DNA of 64,000 nucleotides from Auanema rhodensis (GCA_964057225.1 OZ059895.1:9176001-9240000), one strand, 5' to 3'. Counted from the stretch's first letter, positions 1 through 20,615 are shown. Made by a program: numbers and translations. The notes: generated by a model from the sequence alone, not told the origin.

Positions 1-3000
1 TGGAGGCGGGCCAGGTGGGATCTAAAGTTGTGAAAATGATATCAAACAAAAAATAAAACAGCAGTACTTGAGAAGGTCTTGGTGGTGCAGGCTGTGAATG
101 CATAGATTGAGACATAGCTGGAGAAGGAGCAGCATAGTTCGAGTTAGGCGAAGATTGAGAAGGATTAATTTGACCCTGAAATAAAGGATACAAATTGGAA
201 TAAAGGTATATATACGTACCACCGGAACATTTGATTGCAGCCAAACAGCTAACCCATTCTTGTTAGCAGCACCTTTTTTGACTTCGAAATGGATTTCGGA
301 TCCACTACGTGCCATATATTGGGCAGCACTAGAAATATTTTATAAAATATAAAACAAGATGTATCATACTCTTCCTGAGTTATTCCAAGTAAGGTTTGAC
401 CATTAACAGACAGAAGCTGATCACCGGGAGCTAACCTTCCATCCTTTAACAGATTTTATGATTTAATATTTTAAAATAACTGTTTTTACCAACGCAGCAG
501 GAGATCCATCAACAACTTTTTTAATATAAATACCGGTTTGCCTATCACCTATTCCCTAAAATAACACGAAAGATGTTTTTTGAATGTCGAAAATGTACCT
601 GAGCAGCTACTATGCTTAGTCCGATTCCTCCATTACCTCTTGACAGGACTACACGTAAAATTTCATCGGCATGTGCTATACCATTCTCTCCCTATTGCTC
701 AAAGTTTACTATATCAAACAAGTAAAACTTACAAATTGATTGGGCATATTTGTTAGCGTGGTTTGTGAAGCACTTCTCTGAATAGGGGCAGGAGGAACCG
801 CAGAGGTAGGTATAACACCTTGCTCACCGTAACAGGAATTCTAGAATGAGAAAACATATGAAACAAGTTCAATTTATCTGCTGCAAAGCCAAAGAAAGCA
901 TATGAAATCTTCGAATTGTTCTGGTTTTCACCGACATGTAACCGTATATAATTGCTCTTCCCGAAAAAAATATTTTGCATACCTGTGTCTGATCTGCTTG
1001 AGCGGGTATTTGGTCATTAAGATTAACAGAATGGCATAGGCCCTTGTCTCTTAACCCATATAAGTATTGCGCTAATCCATCAGGAACGGTTTTTAAAAGT
1101 TCTTTAAAAGTTGTTGAGTGCATTTTTTAAGATTATTTACAAACCAGAAGTGTATCCATCTTGAGGCAACAGAAAAGGCAGAGAGAGCTGATCAGGCTCT
1201 TCAAGGGTAACAGGAAGTCCATCCTGAAAAAGAATTGTATGAATTCATAAAACTTAATCAATGTAGAATACTTGTTGAGTAAGAACATCTGCTTGTCGTT
1301 CAGATAAGCTTACTATCCGGTTGAGAACTTCAGATTCGCAGGGAATTTCACCATTTTCAACTATGAAATTCGTTAACAAATATCGAACCTGAAACGAATT
1401 CAATCAAAACGAGAAAAAATTAAATAGTAACCTGAAGACTATTGAGTTTGTAGCATGTTGAACCAAGTACAGCTATATCATTTTTTTGAGCAGCTATTAA
1501 GTTAGCTGCTTGGCGACAGCGGTCCAAATGACATTCAGCGGCAAGTTCCACACCCATTTGCTCCGCCCATCTAGAAATATTTTTTGAATATATTTTATCA
1601 CCAAAATACGCAAACCTATGAAGAGCTGAAAGTCTTTGAACCAAGGACCTGCCGAAACGAGTTGTTAGTTCAAGTTTCTATAAGATATATTACAAATAAA
1701 TGAATAATAAACTCAGTTTTACTAACCATTGATCCCATTCCAATCATATTATTAAAAATTGTTGAGTTTATTGTATGAAACATTTGACTACATAGTTGAA
1801 TAGTTAGGGCTGGATTAAGGCATGAAGCTCGAGCAGCACGAAGAGTATTATCTAAGAGCGTTTTCAATTCTCCTAAAAGAGAACTAACATATTCAAGCCA
1901 ATTTGCAATTTTAAAAAAAATTTCAAAAGCAGTACTTACTTGTAGCATCCTCGACTGTTAAACGATTATCTAATAAAGCCCCACACGCAGGACGAACAGC
2001 ACCCAAAAGAATAGTACATAGTCGACGAAAAACACCTTCTACTACTGATCCAAATTGCCCAGATCTTCAAAGAGTTGAAAAATGCAAAATATTGTAAAAA
2101 ATAAAAAACTAACCGTGGTGTACGAAGATCAGGATTACGTTCCACAATATAAGAAAGTTCACTTGCATTTGCCAACCAAAATAATAATTCATCTCTTGAT
2201 GCACATTCCTACATAATTAAATTTTGAAATAAACATCTAATATATTTACCTGTGATATCTGATTCATGTGGTGGCTTATGCGAGAGAAGAACTGAACAAG
2301 ATACGGTTTAGAGTGGGAGTGAAAAAACCTTAGGGCAAGATATAGAGCATAAGCTGGAGCTAATCTAAAGGCTACTGAGTCAACATATCCTCGAGACATA
2401 ACCTGATGATAATTATGAGTATCATAATAAATCGGAAAGTACCTCAACAAGATAATCCCATACTTTATAGTCACCAATTTGTAAAGAGATGGGTAAAGTC
2501 ATCTGCCCCATCGTAGGCAACTGAGTCGTTCTAGGTCTCTGCGTATCTGTGGGCTTTCTTAAGTCAGCAGAAGACCCGGTTATACTAAAAAGAAATATGA
2601 AAGTGAAAAGAGAAAGTTAAGTTGTTTGAAGATTACATATATTTTAGATTCAATCAAAAAATACTTTTATGCATAATTCATGAGTTAGATTAATGCATGC
2701 AACTAGATTTGATTGAATGGACAGACATACTTGATAACATCACAAAACACAACGTAGACGACACAAAAAAAAGACTTACAGCTTTTTTAACTGTAAAGAA
2801 GTTATGTCAGGTATGCCAGATTTGTTAGAGCTATGTGGGTTATTGCCTATGAAGCCGCCAGTGCACTCAAAATGATTAATAAGCAAAAGTAAACAGTGAG
2901 AAAAGATTTTAAAATTTTGTGATAGTTCATTTTTGCATAAAACGTATATTGAACACCTTTTGATCGAGATGTCGACTCAATGCAACATTCGTTCCTCCAA

Positions 3001-5954
3001 ATGTAGTTTCGGTTAGGTGCTGGGTGGAAACAGCCCGTCGCATTTCCTATATTGTCAAAGAAAGATCTTAGTATATTAATTAGTAAAATAAATATGAAGC
3101 ATGCAATGAAAATGTTCAAAAGTAGGAACAAGATGTTAACGTAGTATATGCAGATGCAGGCATGGTGAACTAATATGTATAATCGATCAATGAATCATTG
3201 AATGTGAAGTGGAATTATCAAAGGTGACAGCGCACATTGCAAGACGGTATTGGTCGATTGCACATAGAATTGGCAAACAAAAGAAGAATCATAGGGTCAC
3301 AACAGTTGGCCCTAAGCAAGGCTAGCTTTCAAACCACACGTACAATAACAGTTAGCACCAAATACTATCACTTCGAAACATATATGATATTTGGTTTGTT
3401 TGCAAGAAAGTGTATAAAAGAGAAGAAATGATGATATCAACCATTATGGCAGTATATCTCAGGCCGATCGTTATCTACCTCAAGGAAAATATATATAAGA
3501 GAAAAAAGAAAACTCCATAAACATAGAAAACTGTGCACTACATAGTATGCGCGAAGAAGTGAACAAACATATGTAAGCAATACAAAGCAAATCAAAATCA
3601 AATGAGCCTTTCAAGTATCACATGCATATTAAAGGATTAAACACATTATTTAATACGAAGGACAATGACACTCACACAACAAATAATAGGCTAACCTTAT
3701 ACTCCCTAATACATGATTGATATCACTATATTCGGATTGAATTGTTTCATACTTGGCCGTATTCTAAAAATAACATTTTTAGAAAAAAAACTTTGTATTT
3801 ACCTTGTTGTTAAAAAATTGAAATAGAATTTTTCGACCAATCACAATTATAGATCCATTGGCTAATATCTCAGTTTGGTGAATAACTTTTTGATTAACCT
3901 AAAAATTATCAATCTAATTGTGTTTTTAACAACAATTTTACTTCAAGTCTAGCCACATCTGCACTAGGCGTGATAGTAGTTATTCCGTCCATGAGGGTAA
4001 TAACGCAGTGTCTTCCACAAATATCAGGAGAATCAATCTTAATATACAAATAAGAAACATAAACTTAAACTGAAAGCATACATATATATTCTGATTTTGA
4101 GAAGAATATTGCACAAGTGACTTGTCGCTTCCAATTTCTGTGATACCTTGTGCTATACAAATCCATTGAGGAGGATCACTTGGAGTACCATCTGAAAATC
4201 GGTTTTTTTACTATATCAACAATCATAAACTAAATAAACTAAATATTAAATAATAAAATAAAATAAAATTTATAAACATACCAGGTTGTAACACTAAAAA
4301 TGCGGGATCGATTTCTTTATCCGTAATATAGGAAGAAGGGGGAATAGAGTCATTGATAACTGTTGCAGGAACTCTGCATATTAATAAACTTTTAAATATA
4401 ACAAGAAAATGAAAAACCTGTAGTCAGAAGGAGTCTTTCTTATAGCTAAGTAAGTATCTGGACCATTTTCAGTAAAATGCATATTTTGTAAAGGTCGCTC
4501 CATGGGCTCAATAATTCGACCTTCACTTGATTGTGTTTCGCCAAAGCTATTCTGATTTCCAGATACAGGTAACTGAAAATTGGAATTGTGGAAGTTAATC
4601 AGTTGAAGATAATTGTATAACATTAAGCAAGCTTTTTTTACTATGAATTATCTGGGATCTAGTGTCAGCATATCTAACAAATCAATAAGGAAACCGGAAA
4701 AATATTACGTATTTTTTGCATATCGCTGAGTAGAACAAAGATGAATGAAAGACACAACAAAATGACATTAAGAAAACTATGAATTACTTAGATTAAAAAA
4801 AACTTCGTACCTCAACTAGGACATATTCCGAAGACTTAGATTCAAATCCATACTTTTCAAGAGCTTCATTCAAAATTTTACATGCTTGATCTTCAACGGA
4901 AACCAAAATGCTAACATATGGCCGGGAGGGCATCAATTCGCCTCCGTAAATTTTCAAACTTCCACCTATAACCGCAAACAATATATATATGTTCTTAGCT
5001 TAACTTCGTACCATGATCAATCTCTTTAAGTTTTGCTTCCAGCTTCTTCTCTCTTTTTTTTTTCATTACAACTTCAGGATTAGAAATTGTACGTGTAAAA
5101 GTATTTTGCGGAATCTATTAAATTAAATTTAAAAAAACTTATGTATGCAAAACACTTACCTGTCGATATATATCATTCATAATAATAGGTTCCTCACGAC
5201 CTCCATTCAGAGACACTAAAAAACTAACATAGAAAAATAAAATTTAGCAAATTAACCGATTTCCTTCGTCTTTTTGCGATTTTCCTTCTTGTCCTTTTTC
5301 AAATATCTGTTTACTCTCGCATCTTGAGCTTGTTGCTGAACTACCTGAGAGGAATAAAAAAAAACTGAAAACGTTTTTCATACCGATAATGGAATGGTTG
5401 GTTGATTATCTCTTCTAAGTAAAAATCGTCCTTCCCGATCATCACGATGCCAATTTAACTGAACTAACAATGGCTTTTCTTCATCATCTAACTTTCTCTC
5501 CGAACTATTTTCATGTACCTTAAATAAAATGTTAAGGTAACATATATCAAGATAATAATCTACCTCCCAAAGAGAATAACTATCTTCTGTTAACATTTTT
5601 AAGTCCGGAAGAAACTTATCTGCTAATGCGTCTACAACCGCTCTGGTAGTAGCAGTACTGGAAACACGTACGCACTTGGTTAAGACTCTCTCACCACCAT
5701 CCTAAGAAATTTCAAAAAAAAGTTAAAAGGCACTTGTATCGCAAATACATACTTGGAAATAAAACCGCATAACACCTTCAATTTCCAACTCCTGAAATAT
5801 CGAAGTCTATTGATTTTACTGAGGATCATACCTCGGTGGGATAACTAAGATGAAAAAGGTCTAAACGATTTTCGTTCCATTGCTGAACAAGTAACGCAAG
5901 TTGCTCTCGCTCAGGCAAACTTCTGACTTGCGACGATGACAATACATCAACCAT
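1..5954 (-). CDS. afd-1: Afadin (AF-6/Canoe) scaffold protein, 3' end outside window
   Basis: Afadin links Ras/Rap GTPases and nectin-type adhesion receptors to actin at cell junctions. From the 5' side I read a first Ras-association domain (5954 to about 5250, with ERKLDDEEKPLLVQLNW typical of afadin RA1), a second RA domain (about 4980-4800, GGSLKIYGGELMPSRPY), an FHA-like domain (about 4380-3780), linker exons near 3720, 3050 and 2840, a DIL domain (about 2510-1150), and a PDZ domain (about 690-300, GRLAPGDQLLSVNG). A Pro/Ser-rich tail with PPGPPP runs past base 1. This is the family's domain order. Start at 5954 (MVDVLSSSQVRSLPER) is followed at once by RA1 sequence; an acceptor-like TTTAG lies about 40 bp upstream. 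The linker between FHA and DIL is the least certain part of the model. Confidence 0.93.
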
Positions 5955-6498
5955 CCGAGATAAACTAGAAGAACATCCGGTCGATAAAACTAAATAGCTG
6001 AGTAAAATTTGGAGATAAGAAAGTTTTGGAAGTGAAGCATTTGCTTAATATGTTAAGATATTTTGAGGTAAAATCAATTACATAAAAGTGTCTCTTTTCA
6101 TTGATTGTAAGATTGTGAAAAAATCAAGACATTATTGTCTTCCCTCAAACAGATATTATCGAAAGCAGACGCTGCACAGGATCGGGGTCAACAGTCAGGT
6201 AGGCGCACTGACACAGTAAAGGTCTGTCTGCCGAAACTTCTTATTTAGTCCTTCCAAGAAAAAATCCGTTATTTCATTGTGAATTTTACTGTTTTTTTGG
6301 TATATAGTGGCTGACATAAAAGTCTTTGAAGAACTTATTATGTTTGTCAATGAATAATTAATGCATATATAGTTAAAAAGAAGTTTATTAAAATATTTAT
6401 CAGTTTTACTGGTATTATGAAAGATAGCTAGACTTAGATAATGTAGCGTAAACCCGTTTACGAATGGAAAGAAACTAATAAGAAATATTTGAACAATC
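5955..6498. other. Intergenic gap, afadin 5' / CUB gene 3'
   Basis: About 540 bp between the afadin start and the stop of the next minus-strand gene. The open frame at 6195-6524 is mostly hydrophobic AT-rich sequence and overlaps the real last exon of the CUB gene in another frame. It presumably holds the afadin promoter and the 3' UTR of the CUB gene. I see no further gene. Confidence 0.5.
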
Positions 6499-9400
6499 TT
6501 AAACCCAGGATTCGTCGTCTTCATTTATCCGGTTGGGACTATTTAAAGGCGCCTCATTTGTTTCAGATGGCTCTTGACAAATATCTAGAGATTCTTCATT
6601 AGATGACGAAGAGGGATGTTCATTCTCATTTTGTAGTTCTTCTAGAACCGGAGGTGGTTCTTCAGGCGATAGAGAACGTTCCTGACTGGAGTTATCCTGA
6701 AAATATTACGTACTTTGAAATTTAAACCATATTTTTACCTCTGAAGTACTTGCTCTATACGCTTGGTTTAAATAGGTGTTATTCGCTGCAACCTGAAATA
6801 AACATGATCAATATATCATCATAAAAGGAATAATACTGTTGGATGTTTCATGGCATCATCATATGATGGGGGAGCTTCTATGACGGATATTTGATTTTCG
6901 GGAACGACATAAAATCGGCGTTCGCCTACGGTCTGAATTGATGGTCCCGAAACTTCAGTTGGAAAAGAAGGGGCTCCTATTAAAATAGAAACAATATAAC
7001 AATTTGTAAAAACTCAGGAAAAAACCTGGAGCATTCCGAGGACTTAAAGCGCGAGCAGCTTGAGCTAAACGTCTTCTATGGATTCTAGTTATAACCGCTG
7101 TGGTTGATATCAGCAATAAAATCAATCCACAAACACCGACAACTAATGCTATTAAACCGGATATATCAGCTTCTGCATGCTTGTATTCATTCAATCTACT
7201 CATACTATTCGAAGATTCAGTAAGAGGCCGATGACATTCTTCGTCACTGCCATCACCACAATGATTGATACCGTCACATCGCAAAGTTGCCTAACATTAA
7301 TCATTCATAGCGAAATAGTTATTATTCTTCAATTGTACCTTAACACATCTGGCATTATCGCAATGATATTCGCCTATTCCAGGGCAAAGAGCTGTAGCCC
7401 AACGATAGAATTGTGAATAAACAATTTCTAAGCCATTTGTGCTCATCAAAAAACCACGTAATCTAACATAATATGCTGGATGAGCAAGACTAGTAGTAAA
7501 CCCATGCCTAGGATGAACGATTAGATCAAAAAGAAATAAAAAATAAACCTAGGTTGTTTATGCTCAAGTTGATCGCGTGTTTGCCCATCAAAGAGTAACA
7601 ATAACCGATCTGATATGGAAGATGCTCCTTCACGAACTTCTAACCTTAAACCAACTCCCTTCAAATGGAAATCTTCTACCTATAAATAACGAAAGAAAAG
7701 TTCACAATAAAATAAATATATTACTTTCAGATAAATCCGATCGAAAATTCGACTCATATGTGGCAATCGACCTATTATCCATATACAATCTACATAACTA
7801 TTGACTAAATATCCGTTTCCTTCCAATTTGATTTCACCACCATATCCTTCCAAATGTTCATCACAATCTATATATTCAAGTTTAAAAAATAAAAATTTTA
7901 AATGAATAACCTCTTATATTTGGTTTTTCTGGCCAATCATGATCTTCAACAAATTCATATCTAGCACGAAAGCCAACCTATTCAAATAATTATAAAATTT
8001 AATAAACTAGCATACTTACAAAATGAGTAAAATCATTTGCTTTAAATTGTATTGTTAGATTACTGCCTTTTGATAAAATAGCTGCTGGTCTTCTATGATC
8101 ATTTTTTGTATTTATAATAAGTGAACCATCAGAATCATATATCTATAAATATATAAATACAATTAAAATATATTAAAATATATATTTCATTACCTCTAAT
8201 TCACTTTGAAAATGAACATTGAAATCATCAAATGTTAAGCGTACAAAACCGGCTGCATTTAAATTGTTCAAATAATATTTTTTGATAATATTTCGTGGAT
8301 ATGCGGATGGATATCTAAAATAAATATTAAATTTATATAAATAAAAATATAAACCTTGGAGATTGAATATATCCTATGGATGATTGATTAGCTATTAAAA
8401 TGTTTTCAGAAGGAATTCCAGTTATATATTCAGTATTAGAGTAAGATGACAATTCTATTGGAAATAATGTCTATAACATATACAATTTAATAGAAAATTA
8501 TAAATAAGCTCAAACATTGACATAGGTTGATAGAGTTGAATTTGGTTCTATATTTCTCATTGTCAATGTTAGTAATAATGTATTTCCTGTACTATTGAAC
8601 ATATTTCTGTGAAAATAAAGAAATATGACAATGCTGATTTACTAGAAACAAATACCTTGTAGCATCTTCCCAAATTGAAACTTTCTTATAAATTAAATCT
8701 AGTGCTGCATCTGACTTTTCTTCTACGAACCGAAGATCAAAACATGGCTCTACCGCTGACTCAAGACAAGCTGGCATCTTAAAAAAGGTCGTATTAGTAA
8801 ACAATTCTACAGATGAGAAATTGAAGCATATTTTCCCCAGCATATTTTTTGTTTTAGATCATGAAAATCTCACCATCCTACGGCTATGACCCCAACACCT
8901 TTCACTTGACCTTGAGTGACCTTTCTTCTCTCCTCATAATTATCTCACAATGCTTGTTCGTATTATGTACCTAACAATAAGGTTGGCACCGAACAGCAAA
9001 ATTTCAAGTTTTCATGAAAATATAATTGATTCCTTCCGTTAAATTTCAAAACTACTCTCAACTAAATTTGACAATATAATATTAAAACATAGTTGTGAGA
9101 GATAAAACCTGTAGGAGAGATAAATGTATGTTTTGCATGTTAAATTCTATATATGTTACCACAGCAACGTATTCTAATCCGATATCTTATTGATTTCATT
9201 AATCCCATTCGTTTGCGATTCATTATTATTTACATATCTTATTTCTTATTCCAAAATATATGATGCAAAAAGATAGAAACGTATGTAATCAACTCAAATC
9301 AGCCCAAACATTTCCTAATTTGATTGAAACACTTACCATATTTATTTCCTTCTTGTTAAACATTTCAGTTGGCGAATCATACCTAACTGATATAAAGCAA

Positions 9401-11121
9401 CTTGCGCATGTTTCTATACGTAAAGTGCAACGTACTGCTCGATGAAAATCTGATTATATTTAATATTCTGTTAATATACATTAAAAAAAAATAAAAACCT
9501 GTTAAATTTTCGAATAAGTTTACATTAAAAGTACTGAATTCATCAGGTAATACTGCTACATGATCTCGTTTTAAATTAGGATATATTGATGCTGTAGGGT
9601 TATCACTATCTAGCAAGAGATAAGTGCTTTGATGACAAAGAGCAACGTCTTCTAATTTTTCTGAAAAATTTAAAAAATAGTTTAGATAGATATTGAACAA
9701 GTTATGATTAATTTCTATTGAAAATATTCTCAATAATGTTGTCAAGTTTGTCAAGCAAGCATTATTGGCAAACGAGAAGCCTATTTGTTTTGAACGACAG
9801 CTATCCCGGAGCTGGTTTAGGCATTGCTACGGTTTTTAAAAGAAACCTTTTCAAGAAAATTCGAAACAAATGCAAAAACGCAAACATTGCTTTAGCGCAT
9901 TTTTGTATTTGTTCAATTAGTGCTCCGCATGAAAAATTAAAAAAGCTTGATTCAAAACAATAACGTTAATATACTTTTCATTATAACTTTCTTATGCTGT
10001 ATAGATACAACGAAAAATTAAACCCAGCATAACACCAAAGATGGATCTTGAAAGGAATATCATATTTCAACATATAGAATTGGCAAGGTATGTATATAAC
10101 CTATTCCATAGCTTCAAGTGCAGCGTATTATTCGTGAACGCTTATATACATAGTATGTTGAAAATTCGATAATATATACATACATACATACATACATACA
10201 TATACATATATATGCATGAGAATTCAATAAAAACCGTAAACTATGCATAAAATAATAAAAGAAAAAGCTTTTCTTATGTTTTCTAAGTGTATATAATGGT
10301 TAATTTAATAATATGAAAACGTTTTTCAGAAAAAAAAAGAAGAGATCATTTTTCCTACTCATGTATAAAACTATGTCTTGTAATGTTCAGTTAAGTAAAC
10401 ATCATATATAACTCGAATTGTTTGACTGTAACATGAACGTTTGTTTTCCTCATACATATTGTCGTTTAGAATTCTGGTTGAACAATAAGTCTTAACAGAT
10501 ATGAAGAGGATGGTATATGAAATATTCCGCAGAGAATGAACAATACTACAATGTGAAAACCACCCCGAAACAAGTAATGGGCGAATGTATGCATACCTAC
10601 ATGATATTCGTCGACTATTCGTTGACTTATGAACACATTCATTAAAATTTAATCAAACTTCTTATTCAAAAAAACTAGATATAATCCACTAAATTAAAAT
10701 AGATTATATGATTTCATTTTCATGTATAGTTCCAGAGTTTCTTCCTAGTGTATTGTGTCTCGATGAAGAAACTCTAAAACTCGTCCATGCACAACAGGAC
10801 GATTCAAGCTAGAGCAAACATTGAGAATTCTGGCTTTCACCAAAAAGGTGCACCTTTCTGCTGCTTCAATGTTCTCCGAAATGCTTGTGAAATTACGTAA
10901 TCAAGAACACAACAAAATAAGAAGACATTAGAACAGAAATATCAATAACTTCTAAAAAATTCTGAAACTTTACAGCAAATATATCAGATTGAGTATTACA
11001 GATATTAGAAAAATAATGATTACCAAAATATATGTACGGCCATCTAATATCAAAAATTATCAATTTTAAGCTTACCTGAATTGCACAAGGAAAAACAGAG
11101 GAATAATAATATAAGATACAT
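6499..11121 (-). CDS. CUB/LDLa single-pass membrane protein (LEV-10/NETO/MIG-13-like)
   Basis: Probable neuronal or surface receptor-associated protein. Exon 1 (11121-11076) encodes the signal peptide MYLILLFLCFSLCNS and ends at a strong CAG/GTAAGC donor. The next exon, from 9660, joins in phase. A Cys-rich N-terminal region (about 9660-8590) is followed by a CUB domain (about 8460-7910), a second CUB-like domain (about 7880-7450), an LDL-receptor class A repeat (CDGINHCGDGSDEEC), a membrane span (GLIALVVGVCGLILLLIS), and a cytoplasmic tail with a PPSYDDAM (PPxY) motif and the C-terminus ESWV. Two CUBs plus LDLa plus one span resembles NETO/SOL-2; LEV-10 has more CUBs and MIG-13 fewer, so orthology is open. 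The 560-bp intron before 8785 uses an AAG acceptor and is the weakest junction. Intron 1 is about 1.4 kb. Confidence 0.85.
10174..10212. repeat. (TACA)n / (TA)n microsatellite
   Basis: TACA tetranucleotide units run into TATA-rich sequence inside the first intron of the CUB/LDLa gene. No further function is visible. Confidence 0.85.
10721..10789. other. Hairpin-forming sequence in intron 1 of the CUB gene
   Basis: AGAGTTTCTTC at 10734-10744 and GAAGAAACTCT at 10765-10775 form a perfect 11-bp stem around a 20-nt loop. GTT/AAC (10729-10731 with 10778-10780) and CATG/CATG (10721-10724 with 10786-10789) can extend the stem across internal loops. The size is like a small RNA precursor, but I recognise no known microRNA and the strand is undetermined. 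Confidence 0.35.
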
Positions 11122-11399
11122 CCTGCGTTATCTACCGCATTCTGCTGCTACTCTCGCAATTGCCTGCAGCGTACAAATACAAATAATAGAATAGGCGGAG
11201 CTAACGCATGTGAGGACAGGCGCGTTGGCTTAGCATAGTGCCAACCCTCTCTTCTCTGTATTCCGAACTCACTTATCCGTTCTCAACAGTGACTATCATG
11301 AATAAACTGAGTGAGATCTTTATGACAAAATAAAAAATTGGAACAGAAAAAAAAATTAAATTTCGACAAAGCGGAACAGAATTTAAAATACATTTTGTT
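11122..11399. promoter_or_regulatory. Likely promoter of the CUB/LDLa gene (GC-richer)
   Basis: This 280-bp stretch between the helicase stop and the CUB gene signal exon has clearly higher GC content than its surroundings (for example GGCGGAGC near 11197 and GGCGCG near 11220). It lies directly upstream of the CUB gene start, so it probably carries that gene's promoter, together with the 3' UTR of the helicase. No specific factor site is claimed. Confidence 0.4.
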
Positions 11400-18223
<6,824 letters not shown>

Positions 18224-19444
18224 TTTGAATTTACTTGGGAAGTTGTTTTCTTAACTATCCCTAAAAAGCCAGTTTAATATCAATCAATAAATTAACTTTG
18301 TTTTCAGCGTATACGTATTTCGTAAAACTTGGAATCGGCCCAAAACTATATGTTAACTGATAAAGGGCGGATTAGGCGGGAATCTCTTTCAACGAAAATA
18401 TGTACTTTAATTAGCATACAGATACCGTTTATCACTAGTGAGAACTAGTAATGTTATTCTGATTCACTGTGTAGTTTATAGTTAGTGGAATGTCCGAGAA
18501 AGGCCAGAAACCTTTAATTTTCAGAGGTATGTAGAAAAACGTTTTATAACAATAATCATCATTCTTTACTGGTGTGGGCGAATATTAGGAGACTGTTTAG
18601 AGCACCATTCTTCCGGTTTCTGTTCTGGCAATATGGAGCGCAGAAAAAGTTTTTTATTGTTTGCTCGGTCTATGTCCGGACTTTGCCAGCTCATCAGCCC
18701 TCTTAGACCCCCTGGTTTTAAATTTTTTTCATGTCGTTGTATGTTTCATTCTCCGTCATTTCCTACAAAATAAGTTTTCTGTTAAACTTTTTTGTGCATT
18801 TCCCATATCATGCGTTAGTTAAATTTCATATCTTTTTATTACCTTGTTTTTTTTTATTAAAATAGGTTTAATGAATGAGCTAATTATGTTTTCACTTTCT
18901 AAGACTCACTGTTGTTTTAAGCTGGTTCAGGCGCCCTCTTATAAATATATTTTGTAGCTAGTTACACTGGTTACAATCATTTTGAAGCCGTCTGTTATTT
19001 TCAGTGTGTATTTTTTCCGGACATCTGAAGCTTATGCTCTTCTGTATTGGGATAAACTTTCGATTTTTTTGCTCCATGCTAGCTTCGGTGACCGGTTTTC
19101 GAAGTGGCCAGAGCACACTGACCATTGACGGATTCCGGATTTCCTGCCAAGAACATCCATGTTAGCTTAGGTTCACATCTAAGCAAACCTTATTAGATTT
19201 TTAAATTTTGAGTTACATTTTTAAAGATTTTATATATTCATTTTCCTCTTGCTCTTTTTTTCTTGTAATATCATAGTTTTGTATTTTTCAAAATATTATG
19301 TGTATGTTCTTGTTGGCTTTACAAATATTCATTTTGTTTAAGAAAAAGAAAACTAGTGCAGATTTCAAGTTCAATAGTGAAAACTGGGATTTAACCCTGA
19401 TGTTTCATCATTTTTCATCCTTTCTTTCGATTTCTACCGTCAGA
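18224..19444. other. Intergenic, upstream of the GLH-like helicase
   Basis: About 1.2 kb between the helicase start and the stop of the small minus-strand gene. I see no convincing exon. It presumably contains the helicase promoter and the 3' UTR of the upstream gene. Confidence 0.4.
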
Positions 19445-20615
19445 CTAGCATGAAGTGTATGCTTTCTGCATTATGTGTATAATTGCTTCATTGAAAGAGA
19501 AAGGTCTGATAATAGCTAAACTGCATGATATATAAAAAACTTTTCCCGATCCGAAACTGATTAAAGCTTTGATTAAAGTCTTGTAAGAAGCATTCTTCTG
19601 TTTCTGGAAGCATATTCAAGTATTCCTCCCGCTTATACGGTTTTACATTGGGGTGAAACCGAGAATATGGTTGATCCGGCTGTTTAATCAGCAATGTGAG
19701 AAGTTCATAACATCATCGACCCACAAATCTCACGAGAAATATTCTTTGTTCATCATTGTTTCCGCTTTTCATGGTTTAGAGCCTTTAAGATATTTACGTA
19801 AAAACGTGCCCTCTCCCGGTCCGGTAGTTCGTACGCTAGATCAGATGACACGAATTATTTGGAAGCCTGTCTGTAAATGTTTCAATCTCCTTTTCTCTTA
19901 TAGTAAGCGTGATTTCAAAATATATGAATCATATAATCTATTTACTTGCGTTCTGCCATTACATTTACTATATTTGTAGTTACAACATTGAATTAACTCA
20001 TAGTAGTTTTTTTAGTTTTGAGCCAAGAGTTCATTCAGATTATCATGAAACGTTATATAGAAAACTATTTTACTCTTACAGTAATATTCACTCCTATGAA
20101 CTCGCTATATGAATTACGTAGATTTCACTAGTGCGAATAGTTATATTCTCGTTTTCGTGCAAAGCTCTTGTCACCAACGTGATGTCAACACCTTGACGAT
20201 CATCGCCGTCATCTTTTTCTTGTTCTTTCAGCAACATCCTAATAAACACGTGTCGCATACTTATCATAACCTTAATTTTCTTTTCCGTGACAAGATGCTG
20301 ACGTATGAATATCGATACTCGTTCTATGGAAAAAAAATCATAAAAAACCAAAAATTTAAAAATTCACAATTTTGATCATAATTGCTTATCTAGATTTTTC
20401 GTATTTTTCTAGAATAAGATATTAATAAATCTCATAGTTCACATTGCGCTATATATGGCCAGTCTCAAAGAGCATGTTCAAAGTTATTTCGGAACTTTTT
20501 CAAGGAACTAGCTTTATCATCTCAGTTTAAAGTTGCCGTTGCATGCCTTCTTTCTACTGTAAACGAATCAGGCGAGAGGTACCTTATAAAGCGGATAAGT
20601 GTTATAATCATTCAT
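19445..20615 (-). CDS. Unrecognised small Lys/Glu-rich protein (by-eye multi-exon model)
   Basis: I do not recognise this protein. The model starts at 20615 (MNDYNTYPLYK), immediately behind an acceptor TCTACAG that could serve trans-splicing, and ends at a GTACCT donor. A polypyrimidine acceptor (TTTTCCATAG) opens the next exon, NEYRYSYVSILSRKRKLR. A charged segment MLLKEQEKDDGDDRQ follows, then LVTRALHENENITIRT. Two further exons encode YELPDRERARFY (about 19845-19812) and a strongly coding-like piece, PDQPYSRFHPNVKPYKREEY to FNQFRIGK (19682-19545). Reading phases agree across these junctions. One proposed intron is only 32 nt, and the last exon and stop (19445, or 19488 if unspliced) are uncertain. 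The protein would be roughly 130-150 residues, mostly hydrophilic, with no signal peptide or membrane span. Confidence 0.5.

Noticed and set aside
9718-9963. Plus-strand frame of 81 codons
   Set aside because: It lies antisense to intron 1 and an exon of the CUB/LDLa gene, and has no independent support.
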